24,750 nucleotides of DNA. Source: a virus. The stretch lies in the IMG/VR virus record IMGVR_UViG_3300025769_000796, positions 1 to 24,750 of that record. One strand, written 5' to 3'. The notes under the pieces are model-generated. The model searched no databases. It saw only the letters and a list, made by a program, of their open reading frames with translations, and had not been told where the DNA came from. A program made the position numbers and the translations under genes. Below, piece by piece: positions 1 to 7,804 of this stretch (the stretch's first letter is position 1; each line of letters opens with the position of its first letter).

Positions 1-1
1 C

Positions 2-1894
2 AAGGGCATCAAGGCCGTCAGCGCGCAGGTACGCGAAACGCTCAAAGAGAAGGCCGAAGAACACAACGAAGAAGTGGGCGATGCCAAGAGCAAGCGAACC
101 AACACACGCACGCTGATTGCTGTCTTCGAGCGTGGCATTGGTGCTTACCGTCAGAACCCATCGTCAGTGCGGCCCACCGTGGCTGGTGCTGAGCAGTGGG
201 CATACGCTCGCGTCAACGGATTCTTGCACGCTCTCAAAACCGGCAAGTTCAAGCGCAAGCCATATGACACTGACTTGCTGCCCGAAGGCCACCCGCTGTC
301 GAGCAAAGAGAAGAACGCCAAGGCTGCACTTGAGAACTTCCCTGACGTATACACCACGCCAGAGGAAGCCGAGAGCCGTGCCGAGGTGCTTGGCTGTGAT
401 GGCATCCACGAACACCCCGGCGATGCCTACGGCTATGACGGCGTGATCTACATGCCATGCTCGTCGCATCGTGACTACGAAGCAGCCATCAAGGATCAGC
501 AGAAGAAGTATGAGGACATTGACTTCACGCCGCCTGCTGACGTTCAGGAAGAGGCACAGCGCGGCTTGGATTGGCGGGCCGAGCATGGACGCGGCGGTAC
601 TGAGGTCGGCGTGGCTCGTGCGCGTGACCTGAGCAACGGCGTGTCTGTCTCGCCTGAGACAATCCGCAGAATGGTCAACTTCTTCACACGGCATGAGGTT
701 GACAAAGAAGCAGAAGGCTTTGAGCGTGGTGAGGACGGCTACCCGTCAGCCGGTCGCATTGCGTGGGCGTTGTGGGGTGGCGATGCCGGGCAACGATGGG
801 CCAACTCGATTCGTGATCGCATGGACGCAGAAGACGAACGCGGAGAGAAGGTATCGCGGAGAGAAGGTGAGAGCCTTGACAACTGCGTTGCACGCGGCAT
901 CGAGGTGCTGATGGCTGAGGGCTACGAGCGTGACCAAGCGGTTGCTATTGCCTACCGTCAGTGCGGCACAGCCACCAAGCGTGCGGTTGCCTTCTTGACC
1001 GGCATGGAGCCGGAGATGCAGAAGAAGGCGTTCGACGGGCCAAGCAAAGAAGACTGGCCCGAACGTACCAAGGAAGCCCGCAAGGCTATTGAAGACGTTG
1101 AGGACTACGAGCCAGAACCGGCAAGCGAAGACATCCGAGCAGGCGAACCAGCCAACCCAGCACGCCGGATTCAAACCAACTTGGTGCGGGTACTCGACGA
1201 GCAGAAGCGTGAGATCATCAACGCCCTGCTTGGTGCGAAGGGCGGCAAGAAGCAGTTTGGCCCGCAAGACCTGATGCGATTGCTGACCGCTATGGGAGCC
1301 TTCGAGGTGCAATATCAAGAAGCAGTTGCTGGGCCAATGGCTGAGGCGACTGCATCCGGCAGCACCTTCGGCACGAACGAGGTTGGCGTGTCTGGTGCGT
1401 TCGATGTGACCAACCCGCGTGTGGCTGAGTTTGCTGCAACGTACTCACAGCAGTTTGCTAGTGAGGCTGCTGCGGCATCCTTGCGACGAGCGCGGACGGT
1501 GATTGCACGCGGCTTGGAGCAAGGCCAAAGCGCACAGCAGATTGCAGACCAGATCAGCGTTGACTATGCGTTCAGCCCTGAGCGAGCGACCGTGGTGGCA
1601 CGCACTGAGACTGCCCGTGCGTTCGTGGAAGGCGAGCGGCTTGGGTGGGAAGAGTCCGGCGTGGTGCGTGGCAAGCAGTGGCAACTCGCCGCAGGTGCTT
1701 GCCCGTTCTGCCAACAGACTGCCGTGAAAGGCACAGCCAAGGTCTTCGGCCTCAATGAACCCTTCTGGAAGAACGGTGACACCATCTCTGCTGGAGGCGG
1801 CACCTATTCCGTCCGATATGGCGATGTGCAAGGTGCGCCACTTCACCCCAACTGCCGGTGCGACATCATCCCCGTGCTTGGAGATACTGACTGA
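2..1894 (+). CDS. Head morphogenesis protein, Mu F / SPP1 gp7-like C-terminus (5' partial)
   Basis: The frame is open to the left edge, so the true start lies outside the window; GTG at 74 is only the first internal start codon, and residues here are counted from it. The last ~140 residues form a Mu F/SPP1 gp7 minor head domain: helical stretch, RTETARAF motif, CPFC (C543-C546), then HPNCRCD (H591-C596), a likely metal site. Ahead of it are small modules I recall from other phage head proteins: an 'FERGIGAYR' block (~16-60), a Cys/His block (~89-140), a 'GRGGTEVGVARARDLS' block followed by 'GEDGYPSAGRIAWALWGGD' (~164-255) and a 'ARGIEVLMAEGYERDQAVA' block (~273-298). Proteins of this family sit inside the head and assist assembly or DNA ejection. 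It overlaps the protease-capsid gene by 1 nt (TGATG). The C-terminal call is firm; the role of the N-terminal modules is unknown. Confidence 0.85.
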   Translation, partial: KGIKAVSAQVRETLKEKAEEHNEEVGDAKSKRTNTRTLIAVFERGIGAYRQNPSSVRPTVAGAEQWAYARVNGFLHALKTGKFKRKPYDTDLLPEGHPLSSKEKNAKAALENFPDVYTTPEEAESRAEVLGCDGIHEHPGDAYGYDGVIYMPCSSHRDYEAAIKDQQKKYEDIDFTPPADVQEEAQRGLDWRAEHGRGGTEVGVARARDLSNGVSVSPETIRRMVNFFTRHEVDKEAEGFERGEDGYPSAGRIAWALWGGDAGQRWANSIRDRMDAEDERGEKVSRREGESLDNCVARGIEVLMAEGYERDQAVAIAYRQCGTATKRAVAFLTGMEPEMQKKAFDGPSKEDWPERTKEARKAIEDVEDYEPEPASEDIRAGEPANPARRIQTNLVRVLDEQKREIINALLGAKGGKKQFGPQDLMRLLTAMGAFEVQYQEAVAGPMAEATASGSTFGTNEVGVSGAFDVTNPRVAEFAATYSQQFASEAAAASLRRARTVIARGLEQGQSAQQIADQISVDYAFSPERATVVARTETARAFVEGERLGWEESGVVRGKQWQLAAGACPFCQQTAVKGTAKVFGLNEPFWKNGDTISAGGGTYSVRYGDVQGAPLHPNCRCDIIPVLGDTD

Positions 1895-3912
1895 TGAATG
1901 AACTGAACCCAACCGAATACGGGTTGAAGTCTGATGTGCCAACCGTCTGGCGTGAACTGTCGATCAAGAACATCGAGATTGATCAGCCCAAGCGCAGCGT
2001 GCTTGCGTACATCACCACGGATCGCGTGGACGAAGAAGGCGAGGTGGTCGTGCCTGAGGGCATTGACTTCTCACGCTTCAAGAAGACTGGCACGGTGTTC
2101 TATAACCACGACTACGCAGCCCCGTGCGGCGTCTGCACCAGCATCAAGCACACTGATCGTGGCATCATGGCGGTCACGCAGTTCCCTGAGCGGCCTGAAG
2201 GCTACGAGGGCAAGTGGCTGCCTGATGAGGTGTTCGCCATGTTCGCCTCTGATCCGCCGATTGTGAAGGCGTTTAGCATCGGCTTTGCGTACACCCAAGT
2301 GCGCCAGCCCACCAAGAAAGACTTTGACCGATACGGTCGTGATGACATCAAGCGAATCGTGAGCAAGTCACGCATGCTGGAGTACAGCGTTGCACCCTTG
2401 CCCATGAACGAAGACGCCATTGCCGTTCAAGTCACCAAGCAACTAAATGACACCGGCGACGTAGCCGATGTATGTAATTGTTCGCAGGCATCGTGCGAGA
2501 CCCCTGAGAGCGTCAACTGTCGGCAGGCAGTTGGAGAAGCAGAGCAGGCATCAGCGACTCAGCCAGAGCGAAGTTCTATTGAATCTGAAATGAAAGGTTT
2601 ACCCATGTCGGAAGATATCCGAAAGAAAATGATGGTTGACCTCAAGCCAGACATGACCATCGCCGAACTCGTGGCTGCCATGCAAATGGAAGACGAGGCC
2701 GACGCTGTGCGTGCTGAGGTTGAGGAAGAAGTCGAGAAGGCTTCTGTAAAGACCGAAGATGAAAAAGAAGAGGACAAGGCTGCCAAGTCCGCTGTCGCTC
2801 TTGTCGCTGATCTGGTCAAGAAGCAAGCCGCAGAAGGTCGCCGTCGTGTTGCCGCTGCTACGCCTGTCGTGACCGCTCCAAGTGCCACTGGCAATCTGAA
2901 GCACTTGAAGGACGCTGAAACCGCACACGGTATCGGTCAGTTCTTCTTGGGTTCGATGGGCAACAAGTCTGCCCAACAGTGGGTGTCTGACCGCTACGGC
3001 ATCAAAGCCCACGGCGAAGGCAACAACTCACTCGGTGGCTTCTTGGTTCCTGACGAACTTGAACAAGCAATCATCGACCTGCGTGCCAAGTTCGGCAAGT
3101 TCCGTGCGAACACCCGCGTCTTGAACATGAGCCGAGACACCTTGCTGATTAACCGAATCGCTGGCGGCCTGACCGCTTCGTTCGTTGGTGAAGGTTCCTC
3201 GATCACCGAGACCGATGCTTCCTTCGATCAAGTGTCCTTGGTTGCCCGTAAGGCTTCCACCCTCACCCGATACAGCCGCGAGTTGGCAGAAGATTCAGTT
3301 GTGAATCTTGGCGACTTCTTGGCTGGCGAAGTGGCCCGTGCTTTTGCCAACGCAGAAGACGAAGCAGGCTTCAACGGTGATGGTGGTTCTGGCAACGGCG
3401 GCATCGTCGGACTCAAGAACGCTGTTGGCTCTGCTGGTCAAAAGACCGGCTCTGGCAACGAGTACTCTGAGTTGACTCTTGCTGACTTCACCGGCACTGT
3501 TGGTCTGGCCCCTGAGTACGTCTTCTCGCAAGGCACACCAAAGTGGTACATGTCCACCCAGTTCTACCACACCGTGGTTCTGGATCTTCTCGCTGACGCT
3601 GGCGGAAACACCAACCTCACACTCGCTGGTGGCGTGGCTGTGCCTTCCTTGTTCGGCTACGAAGTCGTGCTTGCTGACGTCTTGCCTAAGACTCAAGCCA
3701 ACTCTCAACTGTGTGCTTACTTCGGCGCACTCGAACTCGGAACCACGATGGGCGACCGTCGGCCTACCGAGATTGCCGTGAGCGAAGACCGCTACTTCGA
3801 GTCCGATCAAATCGGTGTTCGTGGTACGACTCGCTTTGACATCAACTGCCACGATGTTGGTGACAGCAGCGCCGCTGGTGCTATCGTTGCCCTCAAGACG
3901 GCTGCTTCCTAA
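1894..3912 (+). CDS. Fused HK97-type prohead protease and major capsid protein
   Basis: One 672-residue reading frame joins two proteins that are usually separate. Residues ~20-180 are an S78-like prohead protease: 'TTDRVDEEGEVVVPEG', candidate catalytic His72 in YNHDY and Ser128 in AFSIGF. A Cys-containing linker (~185-237) follows, then an acidic, coiled-coil-rich delta-like scaffold domain (~238-300). Residues ~330-672 are an HK97-fold capsid ('SLGGFLVPDELEQAIID', 'FVGEGSSITETDASFDQ', 'RYSRELAEDS', 'NGDGGSGNGGIVGLKNA'). An ATG at 2605 (M238) lies 7 nt after AAAGG, matching the leader of the next gene, so a separate 435-residue capsid precursor is probably also made by internal initiation. 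The protease should mature the prohead by removing the scaffold domain. Confidence 0.9.
   Translation: MNELNPTEYGLKSDVPTVWRELSIKNIEIDQPKRSVLAYITTDRVDEEGEVVVPEGIDFSRFKKTGTVFYNHDYAAPCGVCTSIKHTDRGIMAVTQFPERPEGYEGKWLPDEVFAMFASDPPIVKAFSIGFAYTQVRQPTKKDFDRYGRDDIKRIVSKSRMLEYSVAPLPMNEDAIAVQVTKQLNDTGDVADVCNCSQASCETPESVNCRQAVGEAEQASATQPERSSIESEMKGLPMSEDIRKKMMVDLKPDMTIAELVAAMQMEDEADAVRAEVEEEVEKASVKTEDEKEEDKAAKSAVALVADLVKKQAAEGRRRVAAATPVVTAPSATGNLKHLKDAETAHGIGQFFLGSMGNKSAQQWVSDRYGIKAHGEGNNSLGGFLVPDELEQAIIDLRAKFGKFRANTRVLNMSRDTLLINRIAGGLTASFVGEGSSITETDASFDQVSLVARKASTLTRYSRELAEDSVVNLGDFLAGEVARAFANAEDEAGFNGDGGSGNGGIVGLKNAVGSAGQKTGSGNEYSELTLADFTGTVGLAPEYVFSQGTPKWYMSTQFYHTVVLDLLADAGGNTNLTLAGGVAVPSLFGYEVVLADVLPKTQANSQLCAYFGALELGTTMGDRRPTEIAVSEDRYFESDQIGVRGTTRFDINCHDVGDSSAAGAIVALKTAAS
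2593..2607 (+). promoter_or_regulatory. Internal ribosome binding site and start inside the protease-capsid gene
   Basis: AAAGG (2593-2597) precedes ATG 2605 by 7 nt, in frame and exactly at the protease/scaffold boundary. The surrounding 'TGAAAGGTT' also occurs before the next gene's start at 3931. I infer internal initiation that yields free capsid precursor in excess over the fusion. Confidence 0.55.
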
Positions 3913-3930
3913 TTGAAAGGTTGATACCAA

Positions 3931-4347
3931 ATGATTTCACTTCAAGACATCACCTTCAAACACTTCTCCGAGTCTGACGCTTCGGCAACGACCAAGGAGA
4001 TTGACACCCTGAACGCTGACTATCTCGTCATTCAGTTCTTCACCTCTGGTGGGTCGAATGGCGCTATGGCAGCACTCAAGTTGCAAGAGTCCGACGCTTC
4101 TGGATCTGGTCAAGCCGACATCTCCGGCACTGACTTGTCCAGCACCGTCACCTCTCCAACCAACGTTGCCGCTGATGATGGCTGTGCTTTGTACTTCGTT
4201 GACCTGCGTGGTCGGAAGCGCTACATCACCATCTCGTTTGACGGGCCTGCCTCGTCCAGCAACTATGTTGCAGCGTTTACCCTCAACGATCAGCGACCAA
4301 TCACCGCAGCCGACGCCGACTGGCAAGGCCGCGTTGTGGTCATCTGA
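3931..4347 (+). CDS. Probable head decoration or capsid-associated protein
   Basis: This is a 138-residue protein with no motif I can assign to a named family. It is rich in Ser, Ala, Asp and Thr, has few Cys or Lys, and alternates hydrophobic and polar residues as beta-sheet proteins do ('YLVIQFFTSGGSNG', 'RKRYITISFDGP'). It starts 18 nt after the capsid stop with its own TTGAAAGG ribosome binding site and is followed by a hairpin, so it is probably co-expressed with the capsid. Small beta-rich proteins in this slot are commonly capsid decoration or cement proteins, which is the inferred role. A tail component is less likely because all the head-tail joining genes come afterwards. Confidence 0.5.
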   Translation: MISLQDITFKHFSESDASATTKEIDTLNADYLVIQFFTSGGSNGAMAALKLQESDASGSGQADISGTDLSSTVTSPTNVAADDGCALYFVDLRGRKRYITISFDGPASSSNYVAAFTLNDQRPITAADADWQGRVVVI

Positions 4348-4370
4348 TCACTCACACCCGTGACCTTCCT

Positions 4371-4410
4371 CTCAAAGGCCCGGCAGTCCATTCGTGGCTG
4401 CCGGGCTGAG
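4371..4410 (+). terminator. Strong hairpin after the capsid operon, no U-tract
   Basis: A perfect 9-bp stem (4378-4386 with 4398-4406, GCCCGGCAG/CTGCCGGGC) has an 11-nt loop. CTCA (4371-4374) can also pair with TGAG (4407-4410) across a 3-nt bulge. G-rich sequence follows on the + strand rather than T, so it is not a canonical intrinsic terminator. It may act as an mRNA stabiliser, processing site or weak attenuator between the abundant capsid transcript and the connector genes. Confidence 0.5.
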
Positions 4411-4430
4411 GGGGGAAAAGGAGACTGCTG

Positions 4431-5318
4431 ATGGCTCTGGCTGACAACGCACTCGTATCTCTGGCTGATGCAAAGGCGTACATGGGGGTTGGCACATCCG
4501 GCGATGATGCCCTGATCGAACGCCTGATCAACGCAGAGTCAACTCGTATCGAGCGGTACTGCGACCGCAACTTCAGAAAGCAGTCATACCGCGAGTCATA
4601 CAACGGCTCCGGGCAACGGCGGTTGCGGCTTCGCAACTTCCCCGTGATCAGCGTGACCCGTGTTGCCATCGGCAGCAAGTTGGCGTTCACCGTCACCAGC
4701 GACACTTCAACCGACCTTCGTGCCATCGTTGAAGTTCGAGACAACCGGCTTGACTTGACCCGTCATGCTTCGGATGGCACGAAGACAGAAACTCACTTTG
4801 AGTTCACAGCCAGCGGCAAGGAAACCGCACAAGGCTTGGTCAACCACATCAACGCCACGACCGGCTATGACGCCACGCTCTCAACCAACTGCCTGAGTCA
4901 AGACCTGTTCCGCACTGGCGGCGTGAACGTCATGCTCTCATCGGCACAGATCTACTTCCCTGACCGCGACGATATCCCGTATCGGATCCACGATGACCGT
5001 GCCACGCTTGAGTTCATTGACTCTGCTGACATGCTGTTCTTTGGCAAGCGGACTGACGCAGGTCTGCCGATGCCAGAAACCTTCGCGGGCATCCTTGTTG
5101 AATACGATGCCGGGTATGACGGCTTGACCGAGATACCTGCTGACCTTGCACAAGCCTGCATTGAGTTGGTGCAGTACGCCTACAGCAACAAGGCCGAGAA
5201 CCCAACCATGCAGTCTGAGTCAATCGGCTCATACTCGTACACCCGTGCATCCGATCCCATCCGATCATCGGAGCGGATCAGAGAACTTCTGGCCCAGTTC
5301 ATTGATAGGAAGTCATGA
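4431..5318 (+). CDS. Head-tail connector (HK97 gp6 / SPP1 gp15-like adaptor) with an inserted domain
   Basis: The N-terminus ('LVSLADAKAYMGV...DDALIERLINAEST') and the C-terminal segment ('IPADLAQACIELVQYAYSN', 'ERIRELLAQF') match the helical pattern of phage gp6-like connectors, which form a ring below the portal. At 295 residues it is much longer than the usual 100-200. Residues ~75-200 look like an inserted beta-rich domain ('ETHFEFTASGKETAQGLVNH', 'SQDLFRTGGVNVMLSS') whose function I do not recognise. GGAG precedes the ATG by 8 nt, and the gene overlaps the next by ATGA. Position between capsid and head-closure genes supports the call. Confidence 0.75.
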   Translation: MALADNALVSLADAKAYMGVGTSGDDALIERLINAESTRIERYCDRNFRKQSYRESYNGSGQRRLRLRNFPVISVTRVAIGSKLAFTVTSDTSTDLRAIVEVRDNRLDLTRHASDGTKTETHFEFTASGKETAQGLVNHINATTGYDATLSTNCLSQDLFRTGGVNVMLSSAQIYFPDRDDIPYRIHDDRATLEFIDSADMLFFGKRTDAGLPMPETFAGILVEYDAGYDGLTEIPADLAQACIELVQYAYSNKAENPTMQSESIGSYSYTRASDPIRSSERIRELLAQFIDRKS

Positions 5319-5689
5319 GCGTCACCGAACTCATCACAAAGCATGGCGTGTCAATCACCATTCAGACCGCCGGAACCGCGAACGATGCGTCAGGCTTCCC
5401 GGTGCTGACGTACTCGGACGGCTCAACCGTCACTGGGTTCATTCAGCCTGCTGGAGCGTCGGAGCCTTTGCAAGCCGGTCGTGACGAACTCGTGATCACG
5501 CACCGCGTGTACTTCGATGCAGGCGTGACCATCGCACCAACCAACCGGCTGAAGTTCACCGATCCGGCAGACAGCAGCGTGCGGTTCTTGGAAGTGGTCG
5601 GCGTGATTAAGCCCGGCATGTTTGCTGGTGCTGCGTCCCTTGCCCACGTTGTGGTTGACTGCTCCGAAGATTCAACGGCGGTGGCATGA
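5315..5689 (+). CDS. Head closure / head-tail joining protein (SPP1 gp16-like)
   Basis: This 124-residue protein is predicted almost entirely beta: a leading 'ITKHGVSITIQTAG', a 'DELVITHRVYFDAGV' strand pair, then 'NRLKFTDPADSSVRFLEVVG'. That pattern fits the phage head-tail joining family, in which a small beta-barrel plugs the connector and contacts the tail. It lies exactly where such a gene is expected, after the connector and before the gp10-like gene, with 4-nt ATGA overlaps on both sides. Similarity to the family is by pattern, not by an invariant residue. Confidence 0.65.
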   Translation: MSVTELITKHGVSITIQTAGTANDASGFPVLTYSDGSTVTGFIQPAGASEPLQAGRDELVITHRVYFDAGVTIAPTNRLKFTDPADSSVRFLEVVGVIKPGMFAGAASLAHVVVDCSEDSTAVA

Positions 5690-6129
5690 GTTATCAGTTC
5701 AACAACAAACTGGTGATGCAACTTGGCGAGAAGATGGCGGCTGGTGCAGTGTTCGCAGCGGGCACACTGCTGCAAACAGAGATCAAGGAGCGTCTCAACC
5801 TCAAGTCATCAAGGCCACCGAACCCACCATCAGTTGCACCTGCTGGCCCGTATCGGAATCTTGGCACACTTGGTCAAAGCATCCAAGTTGATGATCGAAA
5901 CAATAAAGGCAAAAAGCCATTTGTGCGCGTTGGCACATCGCTGGTCTACGCGGCTCGGCTTGAGTTCGGGTTCGTTGGTTCAGACAGCAAGGGCCGCGTG
6001 ATCAACCAAGCAGCCAGACCGTACATGCGTGACTCGCTGAACAACAATGTCAAAGAGATGCGTAAAGCCGCCATCAATGCTGCCAATGACGTATTCAAGA
6101 AGTTCGCGGCACAGCGAGGTGGACGATGA
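5686..6129 (+). CDS. HK97 gp10-like tail completion / neck protein
   Basis: A 147-residue protein with the features of HK97 gp10-like proteins: an N-terminal amphipathic helix, the central 'PPNPPSVAPAGPYRNLGTL' segment typical of this group, a 'VGTSLVYAARLEFGF' strand-helix and 'ARPYMRDSLNNN' near the C-terminus, ending in a basic helix. These proteins complete the neck at the head-tail junction. It overlaps the genes on both sides by 4 nt. Confidence 0.75.
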   Translation: MSYQFNNKLVMQLGEKMAAGAVFAAGTLLQTEIKERLNLKSSRPPNPPSVAPAGPYRNLGTLGQSIQVDDRNNKGKKPFVRVGTSLVYAARLEFGFVGSDSKGRVINQAARPYMRDSLNNNVKEMRKAAINAANDVFKKFAAQRGGR

Positions 6130-6539
6130 GCCAAGACGTTGTAAAAGCGTTCTACACGCAACTGATCAGCGACACCAGTGGCGGCTCGTTCCATACAGCC
6201 GTTGGCGGTCGGATCTACGAGCAGGAAGCCCCAAGCATGGAAGCCGTGCCGCTGTCCACGTTCCAACTGATCAGCGCACCTTTTGAGCAGACGTTCAACG
6301 GCAGCACAATCAAGGACTATCTGTTCCAAGTCGATATCTACAACAGGAAGCAGGATGGTATGACAGCCCTCGGCGGCATCCAAACCAAACTGCTTGCGCT
6401 TATGAATAACAGCACGCCAAGCATCGACAACCACGGGCGTGCGAAAATCGAATGTACCAACGACGGTATTCGCTCAGTCGAGGGCGAGTACCTTAGAGTC
6501 ATCACTGAGTTCAGGCTTCGCACTGGGGCCGTCACCTAA
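6126..6539 (+). CDS. Tail terminator protein (SPP1 gp17 / DUF3168-like)
   Basis: The 137-residue sequence has the DUF3168 arrangement: N-terminal helix, 'AVGGRIYEQEAP', 'PLSTFQLISAP', a 'YLFQVDIYNRKQDG' strand, a following helix ('ALGGIQTKLLALMNN') and a final 'RVITEFRLR' strand. This family caps the finished tail tube and joins it to the head. Immediately upstream of the tail tube gene is its usual position. The fold call is by pattern and synteny. Confidence 0.7.
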   Translation: MSQDVVKAFYTQLISDTSGGSFHTAVGGRIYEQEAPSMEAVPLSTFQLISAPFEQTFNGSTIKDYLFQVDIYNRKQDGMTALGGIQTKLLALMNNSTPSIDNHGRAKIECTNDGIRSVEGEYLRVITEFRLRTGAVT

Positions 6540-6550
6540 GGAGCCAACAC

Positions 6551-6967
6551 ATGGCAAACCGTATCACCGGATCCGATGGTCAATGCACCGTTGCGAACCA
6601 CAACATCCTCTTCAACACTTGGTCAGCAACCTTCTCGCAGGTTGTCTCTGATGTCACGTCGTTTGCTGATTCGTTCGCACAGAAGCGTGGCGGCTTGATG
6701 TCCGGCACATTCTCTGCTTCTGGCATCATGCAAGACAACGCAGGCACAACCGAGCCAATGCCAACTTCAACAGATGTGCTGAACTTCAGCAAGGCTGGTG
6801 AGGCTGTGACTTTGCAAACTGGATCGACCACCAAGAACTTGAGCCAGTGGTCTGGTACTGCTGTCATTGGCAACGTGTCACCCACCAGCACGCAAGGCGG
6901 TGATGCCTCGATCAGTGTTGACGGCGAGTTCACTGGTGACATCACCTTGACTTGGGATGAAACCTAA
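6551..6967 (+). CDS. Major tail tube protein
   Basis: The protein has 138 residues. A strong AAGGAG site sits 9 nt before its ATG, consistent with high expression. It is beta-rich with a lone helix-like region ('SDVTSFADSFAQKRGG') and ends in 'GGDASISVDGEFTGDITLTW', as small tail tube proteins do (two antiparallel strands closing the ring subunit). It is placed between tail terminator and chaperone-like genes. At ~14 kDa it is at the small end for the family. No diagnostic motif exists, so the call rests on composition and gene order. Confidence 0.65.
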   Translation: MANRITGSDGQCTVANHNILFNTWSATFSQVVSDVTSFADSFAQKRGGLMSGTFSASGIMQDNAGTTEPMPTSTDVLNFSKAGEAVTLQTGSTTKNLSQWSGTAVIGNVSPTSTQGGDASISVDGEFTGDITLTWDET

Positions 6968-6969
6968 GC

Positions 6970-7215
6970 ATGGCAAGGAAGTCGCCTGATGATTGGGTCT
7001 CGGTTGTGCAGTTCAAAGGGCTGAAGACCGGCAAGATCATCACGAGGAAGTGCGGCTGCTCCGCAGAAACACTTGAGGAAGCACAGCGTTGTGCTATCTC
7101 GCTCTATCGTTTGACCAACGACATCAACCGTCTGGTCAGTATTGAAACCAAGCGGCGGCGGGACTGGACTGAATCCACAGTCTCGCTGCCGCCTAACCTG
7201 AGAGGAACAGCATGA
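6970..7215 (+). CDS. Small basic protein in the tail operon, unknown function
   Basis: An 81-residue protein with an N-terminal beta hairpin ('VSVVQFKGLKTGKIITRKCG'), an 'EEAQRCAISLYRL' helix and a basic tail (KRRRDW). It has three Cys, two of them in CGC. It starts 2 nt after the tail tube stop and overlaps the next gene by ATGA, so it is surely co-translated with tail genes. I do not recognise a family. A tail assembly or tail completion role is inferred only from position. Confidence 0.55.
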   Translation: MARKSPDDWVSVVQFKGLKTGKIITRKCGCSAETLEEAQRCAISLYRLTNDINRLVSIETKRRRDWTESTVSLPPNLRGTA

Positions 7216-7649
7216 ACAAGGAAGTCACGATCACGTTGGATGGGCAAGAGTTCATTGTGCCGCGTCTGACCGTACGACAGATCCACGAGGTAGGCCACCG
7301 GATCTTCGAGACTCGCCGGAAAGAATGTATTGATGATTGCCGTGCCGTTGGAATGGACAACAAGCAGACGATGGCTGAGGTGGCACAACTTCGGGCGGCG
7401 TGGGATCAAGGCACAGAAGTCAAGCGGCAGGCGTACACCGAACTTGGTGCAAGGATGTTCGTTGCAGCAGCCCTTGAAGGAGCCAACAAAGAGCCTGACG
7501 TACTTGACGCGGTTGATGACTTGGTTGCTCTTGCATCTGCTTCGGCTGCCGTCTGCGGGCTTTGGAACCCGTGGGAAGAATCTAACGACGAGCAGGCAGA
7601 AGAGATTGATCCAGATGCAGAGGAGATCGTTGCCAACAATCAAGCGTGA
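7212..7649 (+). CDS. Tail assembly chaperone-like protein (gpG position)
   Basis: A 145-residue protein that opens with a short beta segment ('VTITLDGQEFIVPRLTVRQ') typical of phage tail assembly chaperones, then becomes helical and ends in a strongly acidic tail ('EESNDEQAEEIDPDAEE'). It lies between tail tube and tape measure, the gpG/gpGT slot, where such proteins hold the tape measure during tube assembly. The stop overlaps a GTG start for the next small gene (GTGA at 7646-7649). I see no clear slippery heptamer in the 7610-7649 stretch that would allow a -1 fusion. Confidence 0.6.
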   Translation: MNKEVTITLDGQEFIVPRLTVRQIHEVGHRIFETRRKECIDDCRAVGMDNKQTMAEVAQLRAAWDQGTEVKRQAYTELGARMFVAAALEGANKEPDVLDAVDDLVALASASAAVCGLWNPWEESNDEQAEEIDPDAEEIVANNQA

Positions 7650-7801
7650 GGCCGGGCGTGAGTCTGGTTCACCGGGACTGGACGAAAGAGCGGGCGTACA
7701 TTGCCCACTTCTTCCCCGGCGTTGGCGAGCCGATAGAACTAACGCTGCCAGAATGGAACGGCCTACTGGAGCAAGTCGAGGCGTTTGCAAAGATGAGGTG
7801 A
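7646..7801 (+). CDS. Short tail gene downstream of the chaperone (gpT-like position)
   Basis: This 51-codon gene lies between the chaperone stop and the tape measure start. GTG at 7646 overlaps the upstream TGA; GTG at 7658 is an alternative start. The product reads 'VHRDWTKERAYIAHFFPGVG' then 'LPEWNGLLEQVEAFAKM', a well-formed Trp- and aromatic-containing sequence. It occupies the -1 frame relative to the upstream gene, which is open only from 7610. That is the geometry of gpG/gpGT pairs, but here simple translational coupling appears more likely than frameshifting. It stops 3 nt before the tape measure ATG. Confidence 0.6.
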   Translation: MRPGVSLVHRDWTKERAYIAHFFPGVGEPIELTLPEWNGLLEQVEAFAKMR

Positions 7802-7804
7802 CAC

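Noticed and set aside
4371-4410. Hairpin considered as a minus-strand terminator because a C-run lies beside it
   Set aside because: No minus-strand gene reads toward it, and the adjacent run is C on the minus strand, not T.
7104-7790. Minus-strand 228-codon open frame across the chaperone region
   Set aside because: Antisense to coupled tail genes, without start signals or motifs.
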